Assembly (NCBI GenBank): GCA_947486785.1
Contig: CANKUU010000004.1
Location: 124,001 to 188,000, forward strand
Direction of reading: 5' to 3'
Source: an uncultured Flavobacteriaceae bacterium
GTDB taxonomy: Bacteria; Bacteroidota; Bacteroidia; Flavobacteriales; Flavobacteriaceae
Length of the DNA stretch: 64,000 nucleotides
Numbering within the stretch: the stretch's first letter is position 1; the number at the start of each line of letters is the position of its first letter. Of the stretch, positions 35,789-44,107 are shown piece after piece. Position numbers and translations under genes: made by a program. The notes below the pieces were generated by a model. It made no database searches. It was not told the origin of the DNA and saw only the letters and a list, made by a program, of their open reading frames with translations.

Positions 35789-35803
35789 AAAAAAACGAGA
35801 AAT

Positions 35804-36769
35804 ATGCTAAAGGTTGGTGTTTTAGGAGCAGGGCATTTAGGTAAAATTCATTTAAGACTACTAAATGAATCTGCTAGTTATAAACTAATAGGATTTTATG
35901 ATGCTGACGAAATTAATGCTAAAAAAGTGGCGAGTGAATTTGGATACAGCTATTTTGAGAACATTAACACGTTAATTGATGCCGTTGATGTTATTGATAT
36001 TGTTACCCCTACCCTCTCACATTTCGACTGCGCAAAAAAAGCAATTAAAAAAGGTAAACATATATTTATTGAAAAACCAATTACCAATACGCTTGCCGAA
36101 GCAGAGGAATTGCTTAAGCTAGAAAAAAAACATAATATAAAAGGGCAAGTAGGTCATGTAGAGCGTTTTAACCCTGCGTTTACTGCAGTAAGCAAACAAA
36201 TACAAAAACCAATGTTTATTGAAACACATCGCTTAGCAGAGTTCAATCCTCGAGGTACAGATGTGCCTGTTGTTTTAGATTTGATGATACATGACATTGA
36301 TGCTATTTTAAGCGTAGTACAATCAGAAGTAAAAAACATACAAGCCAGCGGCGTATCTGTTATTAGTAACTCTCCAGATATTGCCAACGCTAGAATTGAA
36401 TTTGAAAGTGGCTGTGTTGCTAATTTAACTGCTAGTAGAATTTCATTAAAAAACATGCGTAAATCTAGGTTTTTTCAAAAAGACGCCTATATTTCAATTG
36501 ATTTTCTAGAAAAAAAAGTGGAAGTTGTAAAAATGAAAGATGCTCCTGAAAATCCTGGCGATTTTGATATGATTTTACAAAATGCTGAAGGTATAAAAAA
36601 GCAAATTTATTTTGAAAATCCTGAGGTAGCAACAAACAATGCTATTTCAGATGAGTTAGCGTCTTTTGCAAACGCTATTAAAAATAACACCACCCCTGTA
36701 GTGAGCTTAAAACAAGGCACTCAAGCGCTAAAAGTCGCTTTACAAATTATTGATTGCTTTAAAAAATAG
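35804..36769 (+). CDS. Gfo/Idh/MocA-family oxidoreductase
   Basis: About 321 residues. The N-terminal dinucleotide-binding fold has GVLGAGHLGKIHLRLL, and the family motif is GKHIFIEKPITNTLAEAEEL with the conserved EKP Lys. The second domain has GHVERFNPAFTAV and LDLMIHDIDAILSVV, the HDID motif of the C-terminal domain being near the active site. Members oxidise or reduce sugars and cyclitols with NAD(P); the substrate is not evident. A longer start at the TTG at 35786 is rejected because it overlaps a -7 box. It is the first gene of the plus-strand run that continues to miaA, followed by hbd after 70 bp. Confidence 0.9.
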   Translation: MLKVGVLGAGHLGKIHLRLLNESASYKLIGFYDADEINAKKVASEFGYSYFENINTLIDAVDVIDIVTPTLSHFDCAKKAIKKGKHIFIEKPITNTLAEAEELLKLEKKHNIKGQVGHVERFNPAFTAVSKQIQKPMFIETHRLAEFNPRGTDVPVVLDLMIHDIDAILSVVQSEVKNIQASGVSVISNSPDIANARIEFESGCVANLTASRISLKNMRKSRFFQKDAYISIDFLEKKVEVVKMKDAPENPGDFDMILQNAEGIKKQIYFENPEVATNNAISDELASFANAIKNNTTPVVSLKQGTQALKVALQIIDCFKK

Positions 36770-36839
36770 CAAAATTTAGGGGTATTATAGGTAGTACTAC
36801 CTAAAACCATTTACAAATAAAAACTAAAATAATTTGGCC

Positions 36840-37727
36840 ATGAATAAAATAGCAGTTGTTGGTGCAGGCACTATGGGCAATGGTATCGCCCATGTTTTTG
36901 CCCTAAACGGATATCAAGTAAGTTTAATTGATATTTCTGAGACATCATTAAATAAAGGCTTAGCTACGATAGCAAAAAACCTTGATCGCATGGTGGTTAA
37001 GGAAAAAATTTCTGAAAATGACAAGAAGGCCACCTTAGACCATATTACCGGTTTTACTTCTATTAAAGATGGTGTTTCTGGTGTACATTTGGTAGTTGAG
37101 GCCGCTACAGAGCAACTAAATTTAAAATTGAACATTTTTAAAGAATTAGATCAATTTTGTTCTCAAGATGTTATTCTAGCTACTAATACCTCTTCTATCT
37201 CCATTACAGAAATTGCGGCTGCTACTGAGCGGCCCGATAAGGTAATAGGCATGCATTTTATGAACCCTGTACCTATTATGAAACTAGTTGAAATCATTAG
37301 AGGATATAGTACTTCTGATGAGACGACCAAAAAAATAATGAACCTCTCGCTAAAATTAGGAAAAACCCCAACCGAAGTAAATGACTACCCAGGTTTTGTG
37401 GCTAACCGCATACTTATGCCAATGATTAATGAAGCCATCGAGACTTTATACAATGGTGTTGCAGGTGTTAAAGAAATAGATAAGGTAATGATGCTAGGTA
37501 TGGCGCACCCCATGGGGCCTTTGCAACTCGCAGATTTTATTGGTTTAGATGTCTGCCTGTCTATATTAAATGTAATGTACGATGGTTTTAAAAAGCCAAA
37601 GTATGCACCTTGTCCTCTGCTCGTAAATATGGTAATGGCAGGCAAGTTAGGCATAAAAACAAACGAAGGATTCTACGATTATTCTCAAAATAGGAAAGCG
37701 GAAATTGTAGCTCAACAATTCAAATAA
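36840..37727 (+). CDS. hbd: 3-hydroxybutyryl-CoA dehydrogenase
   Basis: 295 residues. Interconverts (S)-3-hydroxybutyryl-CoA and acetoacetyl-CoA with NAD(P)H in fatty-acid or butyrate-type metabolism. The nucleotide-binding motif is VVGAGTMGNGIAHVFALNG; the family signature GMHFMNPVPIMKLVEIIRG contains the catalytic His; the C-terminal helical domain has NDYPGFVANRILMPMINEA and GMAHPMGPLQLADFIGLD. An in-frame TTG two codons earlier (36834) is possible, but the ATG at 36840 is preferred. The stop abuts the ATG of the DUF1015 gene with no gap, so the two are translationally coupled. Confidence 0.93.
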   Translation: MNKIAVVGAGTMGNGIAHVFALNGYQVSLIDISETSLNKGLATIAKNLDRMVVKEKISENDKKATLDHITGFTSIKDGVSGVHLVVEAATEQLNLKLNIFKELDQFCSQDVILATNTSSISITEIAAATERPDKVIGMHFMNPVPIMKLVEIIRGYSTSDETTKKIMNLSLKLGKTPTEVNDYPGFVANRILMPMINEAIETLYNGVAGVKEIDKVMMLGMAHPMGPLQLADFIGLDVCLSILNVMYDGFKKPKYAPCPLLVNMVMAGKLGIKTNEGFYDYSQNRKAEIVAQQFK

Positions 37728-38963
37728 ATGGCATCAATTAAACCTTTTAAAGCCATTAGACCAGCAAAAGATAAAGTCAGTTTTGTTGTTTCAAAATCGT
37801 ATCAAGATTATTCTCAAAAAGAATTAAATGCTGTACTAGATTACAACCCTTTTTCGTTTTTACACATCATCAACCCTGCATACAAATATTCGAAAAGTGT
37901 AAAAGGTGAAAAACGTTTTAAACTAGTCCAAAGTCGATATCTTCAATTTTTAGAAAATGATATCTTCTTGAAAGATGAAAAGGACAGCTTATACCTTTAC
38001 CAAATGCAAAGTAAAAGCAGAACATTTACTGGTATTTTCTGTGCTACTAGCATAAAAGAATATCAAGAAAACAGTATTAAAAAACACGAGAGTACAATTA
38101 AAAAAAGAGAGGAGCTATTTGCAGATTATTTAAATTTGGTAGGTTTTAATGCAGAACCGGTATTAATGACTTACGAAGATAACGACACCATTTCGGCTAT
38201 TTTTAACCAGCAAATGCAATTATCACCAGAATATTTATTTACGACAAAAGACGAAACCTCTCATAAATTTTGGTGTATTTCAGATGATAAAATTATAACA
38301 AAATTAGTTGCGGCTTTTGACCAAATTGACGCCCTTTATATAGCTGACGGACATCACAGAAGTGCTTCATCAAACTTACTTTCGAAAAGGGCTAAACAGA
38401 ATAATAAAGCACATACGGGGCAAGAGCCCTATAATTATTTTTTGAGTTATATCATTCCAGAATCAGAAATACGTATTTATGATTATAGTAGATTAATAAA
38501 GAAATTAAACGGTCTTAGCAAAAAAGAATTTGTTTTAAAACTTGAGAAATTCTATCATATTAAAAATAAAGGCCCTATCCCATACAAACCATCTAAAAAA
38601 CATAATTTCGGAATGTATTTAGAAGGTGAATTTTATTCGCTTTCGCTACGAAAAAAAATGTATAATTTTACAAATGCGCTTAGTAAACTAGATACTCATT
38701 TACTTTTTAAAACAATTTTAGAGCCAATTTTAGGCATAAAAGACTTGCAAAAAGAAGAACAAATTAAATACGGGTATGGCAAACACAATGTAATTAAGAT
38801 GAAAGAATACATTGATAAAGGTAAATATGCAGTAGGCTTTAGTTTAGTACCTGTTACCATTTCAGAAATTAAAGCTATTGCAAATGAGGGTTTAGTGATG
38901 CCACCCAAAAGCACGTACATAAAACCTAAATTAAGAAGTGGTCTTGCTATATATGAGTTGTAA
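37728..38963 (+). CDS. DUF1015-family protein
   Basis: 411 residues. The start FKAIRPAKDKVSFVVSKSYQDYS and the motif DALYIADGHHRSAS (about residues 200-213) are diagnostic for DUF1015, a widespread family of unknown function that in several genomes lies near serine or D-3-phosphoglycerate metabolism genes. The HH pair in GHHR is invariant and may be catalytic. Family members usually begin with a bounded N-terminal domain of the same kind, so the protein is full length. It begins directly at the hbd stop and is followed by 89 bp before yggS. Confidence 0.88.
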   Translation: MASIKPFKAIRPAKDKVSFVVSKSYQDYSQKELNAVLDYNPFSFLHIINPAYKYSKSVKGEKRFKLVQSRYLQFLENDIFLKDEKDSLYLYQMQSKSRTFTGIFCATSIKEYQENSIKKHESTIKKREELFADYLNLVGFNAEPVLMTYEDNDTISAIFNQQMQLSPEYLFTTKDETSHKFWCISDDKIITKLVAAFDQIDALYIADGHHRSASSNLLSKRAKQNNKAHTGQEPYNYFLSYIIPESEIRIYDYSRLIKKLNGLSKKEFVLKLEKFYHIKNKGPIPYKPSKKHNFGMYLEGEFYSLSLRKKMYNFTNALSKLDTHLLFKTILEPILGIKDLQKEEQIKYGYGKHNVIKMKEYIDKGKYAVGFSLVPVTISEIKAIANEGLVMPPKSTYIKPKLRSGLAIYEL

Positions 38964-39052
38964 CTTAAAGTTATAGAATATGAATTTGATATGCTTACAA
39001 ACAAATACTTTTTTAGTTTAGAAACATTGTAAACTACCACCAAAAAAATATT

Positions 39053-39715
39053 ATGTCGATTAAACAAAATTTGAAATTAATTAAGAAAACCCTGCCTGAT
39101 GAGGTTACACTTGTTGCGGTTTCAAAAACAAAGCCAAATGCAGATTTACAAGAAGCCTATGATGCAGGGCAACGTATTTTTGGTGAGAATAAAATTCAAG
39201 AAATGGCTCAAAAATGGGCCAGTTTACCTAAAGATATTGAATGGCATATGATTGGCCATGTACAGCGAAACAAAGTGAAATATATGGCCGAATTTGTATC
39301 TTTAATACATGGTGTAGACAGCTTACGCCTTTTGAAAGAAATAAACAAACAGGCAATTAAACACGATAGAACTATTCATTGCCTACTTCAAATACATATT
39401 GCTGAAGAAGACACCAAATTTGGCTTAAATGATATGGAGCTGAATGAGCTTGTTGATTCGGTAGAATTTAAAGCCCTAAAAAACATTAAAATACTCGGTT
39501 TAATGGGCATGGCTACATTTACTGATAATATGGATCAGGTTCGACGAGAGTTTAATAAATTAAACCAAATCTATTGTATGCTTCAAGAAAAAGTAAAGGA
39601 TTTATCTATACTATCAATGGGTATGAGTAATGATTATCAAATAGCAATTGAAGAAGGTAGTACAATGGTGCGCATTGGAAGTAGTATCTTTGGTGAAAGA
39701 AATAGGCGCAAATAG
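39053..39715 (+). CDS. yggS: pyridoxal phosphate homeostasis protein (YggS/PLPBP)
   Basis: 220 residues. Single-domain fold-type III PLP protein that buffers cellular pyridoxal phosphate. Key motifs are VTLVAVSKTKPNADLQEAY with the PLP-binding Lys, IFGENKIQEMAQKW, WHMIGHVQRNKVKYM, LMGMATFTDN and SMGMSNDYQIAIEEGSTMVR, ending in the conserved IGSSIFGER phosphate-binding strand. No catalytic activity is known for the family. It starts the tight cluster yggS - exonuclease - channel - miaA - gntK, with gaps of 1-4 bp and one overlap. Confidence 0.96.
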   Translation: MSIKQNLKLIKKTLPDEVTLVAVSKTKPNADLQEAYDAGQRIFGENKIQEMAQKWASLPKDIEWHMIGHVQRNKVKYMAEFVSLIHGVDSLRLLKEINKQAIKHDRTIHCLLQIHIAEEDTKFGLNDMELNELVDSVEFKALKNIKILGLMGMATFTDNMDQVRREFNKLNQIYCMLQEKVKDLSILSMGMSNDYQIAIEEGSTMVRIGSSIFGERNRRK

Positions 39716-39718
39716 TAG

Positions 39719-41092
39719 ATGTACACAATATTAGATATAGAGACTACCGGAGGAAAATTTAATGAAGAAGGAATAACAGAAATCGCTATTCACAAATTTG
39801 ATGGCCATCAAGTTGTTGACAAATTTATCTCTCTAGTTAACCCAGAAATAGAAATTCAACCCTTTGTAGTTAAGCTTACTGGTATCAACTCAAAAATGCT
39901 GCGAACAGCACCAAAATTTCACGAAGTAGCCAAACGAATTGTCGAAATAACTAAAGATACTGTAATTGTAGCTCATAACGCACAATTTGATTACCGCATA
40001 CTACGTACCGAATTTAGAAGGTTGGGATATAATTTTGAACGTAAAACGCTTTGTACCGTAGCACTTTCTCAGAGATTACTACCAGATGCTGAATCTTATA
40101 GTTTAGGTAAATTAGTTCGCTCTTTAGGTATTGCCGTAAGCGATAGGCATAGAGCAAACGGTGATGCATTAGCTACCTTAAAGTTATTTAAATTATTGCT
40201 TAATAAAGATTTAGACAAGTCGATCTTAAAAACAGTGGTTAAAGCAGAAACACTTGGTGAACTTTCTACAAGGCAGTTAGATATTATCGATGTTTTACCT
40301 TCAAAATTAGGAATGTATTACATGCACAATAAAGACGGGGATATTATTTTCTTGGGAAAAAGCAAAAACATAAAAAAAAGAGTTAATCAACACTTTACCC
40401 AAAGTGGTGATCGGGCTAGAAAATTACAAAAAGAGACTAAAAAGGTAACTTTTGAAAAAACAGGCAACGAATTGTTTGCGCTTTTAAAAGAATATGAAGA
40501 ATTACGTAGAAATAAACCAAAATTTAACCCTAAACCCAAATCTAGACTGTTTTCGTATGGTTTATACCAAACTGTAACAGAACAAGGTTATATTTATTTT
40601 TATACAGGTGCGATTAATGCAAAAGGAAGAACTGGCTTGGTAAGCACCTTTAGTAGCCATAATGGAGCTAAAAATACCTTGTATCAAATAACTAAAGACT
40701 TTCAACTTTGTGATAAATTAAACGGACTTTCTAAAGCAAAAACAAATTGTTCAAAATTCGAAGAAAATGAATGCTTCGGTGCCTGTATTCAAAAAGAACC
40801 TGTTTCAGCCTATAACCTTAGGGCCCATAGCGCTATTACCCTTTATTCGCCAAAGCAAGGTACATATCTAATCTCGGACAAAGGTAGAGAGATAGGCGAA
40901 TATTCCGCCATTTTTATTAAAAATGGAGTTCTTAAAGGCATCGGTTTTTATGATTTAAATCATCAAATAAATAATATTCATATCTTAGAATCATTAATTA
41001 CCCCTATGACTAGTGATGCAAATACAACGCATATTATACAATCATACTTGAGAAAACATTCTACTATTAAAATTATAGAACTAAATTCTTAA
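39719..41092 (+). CDS. DEDD exonuclease fused to a UvrC-type GIY-YIG endonuclease domain
   Basis: 457 residues. An N-terminal DnaQ-like 3'-5' exonuclease (about 1-165) has the DxE motif YTILDIETTGG, the second motif HNAQFDYRILRTEF, and HRANGDALATLKL with the last acidic residues. It is followed by a GIY-YIG domain (about 198-285) with KLGMYYMHNKDGDIIFLGKSKNIKKRVNQHF, in which the first motif reads GMYYM and LGKS instead of GVYxF and YIGK. The rest has a Cys cluster (CSKFEENECFGAC) like the UvrC Cys region. This exonuclease/UvrC-N fusion occurs in several phyla and is thought to act in repair, like the Cho endonuclease. Gap to yggS is 3 bp. Confidence 0.88.
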   Translation: MYTILDIETTGGKFNEEGITEIAIHKFDGHQVVDKFISLVNPEIEIQPFVVKLTGINSKMLRTAPKFHEVAKRIVEITKDTVIVAHNAQFDYRILRTEFRRLGYNFERKTLCTVALSQRLLPDAESYSLGKLVRSLGIAVSDRHRANGDALATLKLFKLLLNKDLDKSILKTVVKAETLGELSTRQLDIIDVLPSKLGMYYMHNKDGDIIFLGKSKNIKKRVNQHFTQSGDRARKLQKETKKVTFEKTGNELFALLKEYEELRRNKPKFNPKPKSRLFSYGLYQTVTEQGYIYFYTGAINAKGRTGLVSTFSSHNGAKNTLYQITKDFQLCDKLNGLSKAKTNCSKFEENECFGACIQKEPVSAYNLRAHSAITLYSPKQGTYLISDKGREIGEYSAIFIKNGVLKGIGFYDLNHQINNIHILESLITPMTSDANTTHIIQSYLRKHSTIKIIELNS

Positions 41093-41095
41093 AGC

Positions 41096-41929
41096 TTGAA
41101 AAAGAAAACAAATAATACCAACTGGAAGAGTAAACTTCATGAAGTTATTTATGAAGCAGACACCCCGATGGGTAAGTGGTTTGACATTATCTTATTCATT
41201 TTAATCATTGTTAGTGTAATTGTGGTAATGCTCGAAAGTGTTAAGGAGATTGAATGGAAATACCATAGAATTTTATTAACTCTTGAATGGATTATTACTA
41301 TCTTTTTTACGCTAGAATATATTGCACGTGTAATTAGCATAAAAAAACCTTTTAAATATATTTTTAGCTTCTACGGTATTATTGATTTTATCTCAACAAT
41401 ACCGTTGTACCTTTCTTATATTTTTGTTGGATCGCAGGTATTACTTGCGGTTAGAGCTTTTCGTCTCCTGCGGGTATTCAGAGTACTCAAGCTAGTTCAA
41501 TTTTTAGGCGAAGCATCGCAACTAAATAAAGCCTTAAAAGCGAGTCGCACCAAAATAGCAGTTTTCATATACACCGTACTTATTTTAGCCGTTATTATGG
41601 GCACTGTTATGTATTATATTGAAGATGATAGCGCGGGGTTCACAAGCATACCCAGAAGCATTTATTGGGCTATAGTAACTTTAACAACAGTAGGTTATGG
41701 CGATATAGCTCCGCAAACAAATTTGGGCCAACTTGTTGCCACTATTGTGATGATTTTGGGTTATGGCATTATAGCTGTACCCACCGGTATAGTTACCTCT
41801 GAATTTACTAGGCAAGAATCTAGTAAAAAAGACGAAGTTCATCTAAATACGCAAGCATGCCCATCATGCTCTATTGAAGGCCATAGAGATAATGCGTCAC
41901 ATTGCTTTAATTGCGGAAGCTCTTTATAG
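41096..41929 (+). CDS. voltage-gated potassium channel with C-terminal zinc ribbon
   Basis: 277 residues from a TTG start 3 bp after the preceding stop. Six transmembrane segments: S1-S3 at about 26-120; S4 with regularly spaced Arg, RAFRLLRVFRVLKLV; and the pore loop TLTTVGYGDIAP between S5 and S6, the K+ selectivity filter. The C-terminus has two CxxC pairs (CPSC and CFNC, 13 residues apart), a zinc ribbon that may fold the cytoplasmic end. It resembles bacterial Kv channels that conduct K+ on depolarisation. The next ATG in frame is at residue 25 and would remove the pre-S1 helix, so the TTG start is preferred. Confidence 0.92.
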   Translation: MKKKTNNTNWKSKLHEVIYEADTPMGKWFDIILFILIIVSVIVVMLESVKEIEWKYHRILLTLEWIITIFFTLEYIARVISIKKPFKYIFSFYGIIDFISTIPLYLSYIFVGSQVLLAVRAFRLLRVFRVLKLVQFLGEASQLNKALKASRTKIAVFIYTVLILAVIMGTVMYYIEDDSAGFTSIPRSIYWAIVTLTTVGYGDIAPQTNLGQLVATIVMILGYGIIAVPTGIVTSEFTRQESSKKDEVHLNTQACPSCSIEGHRDNASHCFNCGSSL

Positions 41930-41930
41930 C

Positions 41931-42845
41931 ATGAAAAAAATACTTTTAGCAGTAGTAGGTCCAACTGCAATAGGCAAGACCAGCTTATCAATTTCATTAG
42001 CAAATCATTTTAATACAGAAATCGTTTCTGCAGATTCGCGTCAATTTTTCAAGGAAATGCGAATTGGTACAGCAGTACCTAGTGCTCGTGAATTAAATGA
42101 TGCGCAACACCATTTAATTCAACATAAAAGTATTGTCGACAACTACTCTGTTGGAGCGTTTGAAAGAGAAGCTTTGCAACTGATAACTAATTTGCATCAA
42201 AAAAATGAAGTGATACTACTCGTTGGGGGTAGCGGACTATATATTAAGGCGGTCACTGAAGGTTTAGATTATTTTCCGAAAATTGACCCAAATATTCGCA
42301 GTTCATTATCAAAAAAGTATGAAGAAAAAGGCATAACTTATCTTCAAGAGCAACTAAAAAAACTTGATCCCACGTATTTCGAAAGAGTTGATTTAGCCAA
42401 CCCTCATCGAATTATTCGTGCTTTAGAGGTTTGTATAGGTTCTGGTGAATGCTACTCTAAATTTATTGGACAACCTAAAGCTCCAAGACCATTTAAAACT
42501 ATTACGCTAGGTTTAGATACGGATCGAAAAATAATTTACGATCGTATTAACGACAGGGTAGATATTATGATGAAAACAGGCTTACTAGACGAAGTAAAAA
42601 AACTATATCCCTTTAAAGATTTAAATGCGCTACAAACTGTTGGCTACCGAGAATTATTTAAATATTTAGATGGCACCTATGATTTAGATTTTGCAGTAGC
42701 TGAAATAAAAAAAAATACGAGAAGATTTGCAAAACGACAGCTTACTTGGTTTAAAAAAAATGAAGATACTATTTGGGTGCCATATGACAGCTCATTATCT
42801 ACTATACTAGAAACTGTTGAAGCTGAAATTAAAAAACATGAATAA
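41931..42845 (+). CDS. miaA: tRNA dimethylallyltransferase
   Basis: 304 residues from the ATG at 41931. Transfers a dimethylallyl group to N6 of A37 in tRNAs reading UNN codons. The P-loop is [14 protein letters not shown], followed by [19 protein letters not shown] and [18 protein letters not shown], the typical MiaA beginning, and by [19 protein letters not shown] and [15 protein letters not shown] further on. The frame is open 19 codons upstream, inside the channel gene, but the ATG one base after the channel stop is the natural start. Its last eight bases overlap the gntK start. Confidence 0.95.
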   Translation: MKKILLAVVGPTAIGKTSLSISLANHFNTEIVSADSRQFFKEMRIGTAVPSARELNDAQHHLIQHKSIVDNYSVGAFEREALQLITNLHQKNEVILLVGGSGLYIKAVTEGLDYFPKIDPNIRSSLSKKYEEKGITYLQEQLKKLDPTYFERVDLANPHRIIRALEVCIGSGECYSKFIGQPKAPRPFKTITLGLDTDRKIIYDRINDRVDIMMKTGLLDEVKKLYPFKDLNALQTVGYRELFKYLDGTYDLDFAVAEIKKNTRRFAKRQLTWFKKNEDTIWVPYDSSLSTILETVEAEIKKHE

Positions 42846-43389
42846 TACAAATACCTCAATATTTGTTGTAATGGGGGTTTCTGGATGTGGTAAAAGTACC
42901 ATTGGTAAATTATTAGCAAATACTTTAGCCGTACCTTTCTTTGATGCTGATGATTATCATCCCAAAGCAAAAATAAATAAAATGACTTCTGGTACCCCTT
43001 GAAATGATAAAGATCGAGCAGGTTGGCTAAAGCAACTTAATTGCCTTGCCGTAAAAAGCAAGCTTAAAGGAGCCGTAATTGCATGCTCTGCTTTAAAAGC
43101 TTCTTATCGTTTAGTATTAGCAGAACATACCAATCATCAAATGTGTTTTATTCATTTGCACGGTACTTTTGAAAAAATTTCGCAAAGATTAACGCAAATA
43201 AAAAATCATTTCATGTCTGTAAATCTATTACAGTCTCAATTTGATGCACTTGAAATACCTAAAAATACCATTCAAGTTTCGATAAAAAATTCCCCAGAAG
43301 AAATAATAATTTATATTCTAGTTCAATTGAGAATAAAAAAAAGCTTTAGCAAATTTGCTAAAGCTTTTTTTAAAAAATTCTATTGTTAA
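42838..43389 (+). pseudogene. gntK: gluconokinase, interrupted by an in-frame TGA
   Basis: The frame runs from the ATG at 42838 (overlapping the miaA stop) with an intact P-loop [16 protein letters not shown] and [16 protein letters not shown], but codon TGA at 43000-43002 cuts it in the middle of the conserved SGTP-x-NDxDRxxWL motif. The same frame then continues as NDKDRAGWLKQL, VIACSALKASYR and NHFMSVNLLQSQFDALE, all characteristic of gluconokinase, without a frameshift. The downstream stop (43389) lies beyond the terminator hairpin, so the original stop also seems lost. If inactive, gluconate cannot enter the pentose-phosphate pathway by this enzyme. An assembly error at one base is the main alternative. 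Confidence 0.88.
43336..43371 (+). terminator. perfect 36-bp palindromic terminator, bidirectional
   Basis: Seven A, GCTTTAGCAAA, then the exact reverse complement ending in seven T, with no unpaired centre. It lies inside the extended gntK frame and 15 bp beyond the stop of the response-regulator gene on minus, so it ends both converging operons. Confidence 0.93.
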
Positions 43390-44102
43390 GAGACTTCTTC
43401 GCTATTAACTACAAGTCTAAATCCTTCTCCATGTATATTTAAAATTTCAACATTATCATCTACCTTAAGGTACTTACGAAGTTTTGCAATGTACACATCC
43501 ATACTACGAGAGGTGAAATAATTGTCATCTCTCCATATTTTAGTTAGGGCTAACTCTCTGGGCATTAAATCATTCTCATGCAGCGCTAAAAGTCGTAACA
43601 ATTCGTTCTCCTTGGGTGATAATTTGATAGCCTCATTATCTTTATACTTTAGAAATCTGAGCTTTGAGTTTAAATGAAAGCCACCTATTTCAAATTCGAA
43701 CTTTCTACTGTCAGCCAAGGTATTTACTGATTTTCGTTGAAGAATAGCCTTAAGTTTCATTAATAAAACCTCAGAATCAAAAGGCTTATTTAAATAGTCA
43801 TCGGCCCCAGCTTTGTAACCTTTTAACACATCTTCTTTCATAGTCTTCGCCGTTAAAAAAACTATAGGCACATTTTCATTCTTTTCTCTAATTTCTTTCG
43901 CTAAGGTAAAGCCGTCTTTGTAAGGCATCATAACATCTAAAATACAAATATCATAGTTGTCTTTTTTGAACTTTTCAAAACCTTCCATGCCATTTTTTGC
44001 CAAGGTTACCTCAAAATCGTTCATAGTTAAATAATCTTTTAAGACTATTCCGAAATTTGGGTCATCTTCAACTAAAAGAATTTTCTTGTTTATTGTTTCC
44101 AT
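43386..44102 (-). CDS. OmpR-family response regulator (RprY-like)
   Basis: 238 residues. Receiver domain (about 1-120) with the acidic pair EDD, phospho-acceptor Asp in CILDVMMPYKDGFTLA, Thr in FLTAK and Lys in NKPFDSEVLLMKL; winged-helix DNA-binding domain (about 135-235) with LSPKENELLRLLALHEN, and the recognition region SRSMDVYIAKLRKYLK. It would be phosphorylated by the kinase encoded 5 bp upstream. The pair resembles RprXY of Bacteroides, but the regulon is not known from this window. It is the last gene of the minus-strand run that starts at fabI. Confidence 0.93.
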   Translation of the reverse strand: METINKKILLVEDDPNFGIVLKDYLTMNDFEVTLAKNGMEGFEKFKKDNYDICILDVMMPYKDGFTLAKEIREKNENVPIVFLTAKTMKEDVLKGYKAGADDYLNKPFDSEVLLMKLKAILQRKSVNTLADSRKFEFEIGGFHLNSKLRFLKYKDNEAIKLSPKENELLRLLALHENDLMPRELALTKIWRDDNYFTSRSMDVYIAKLRKYLKVDDNVEILNIHGEGFRLVVNSEEVS

Positions 44103-44107
44103 ATATT

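Noticed and set aside
43000-43002. UGA in gntK as selenocysteine or tryptophan recoding
   Set aside because: The position is not catalytic in gluconokinase, other genes in the window use TGA as a normal stop, and the original stop codon is also lost; a nonsense mutation is simpler.
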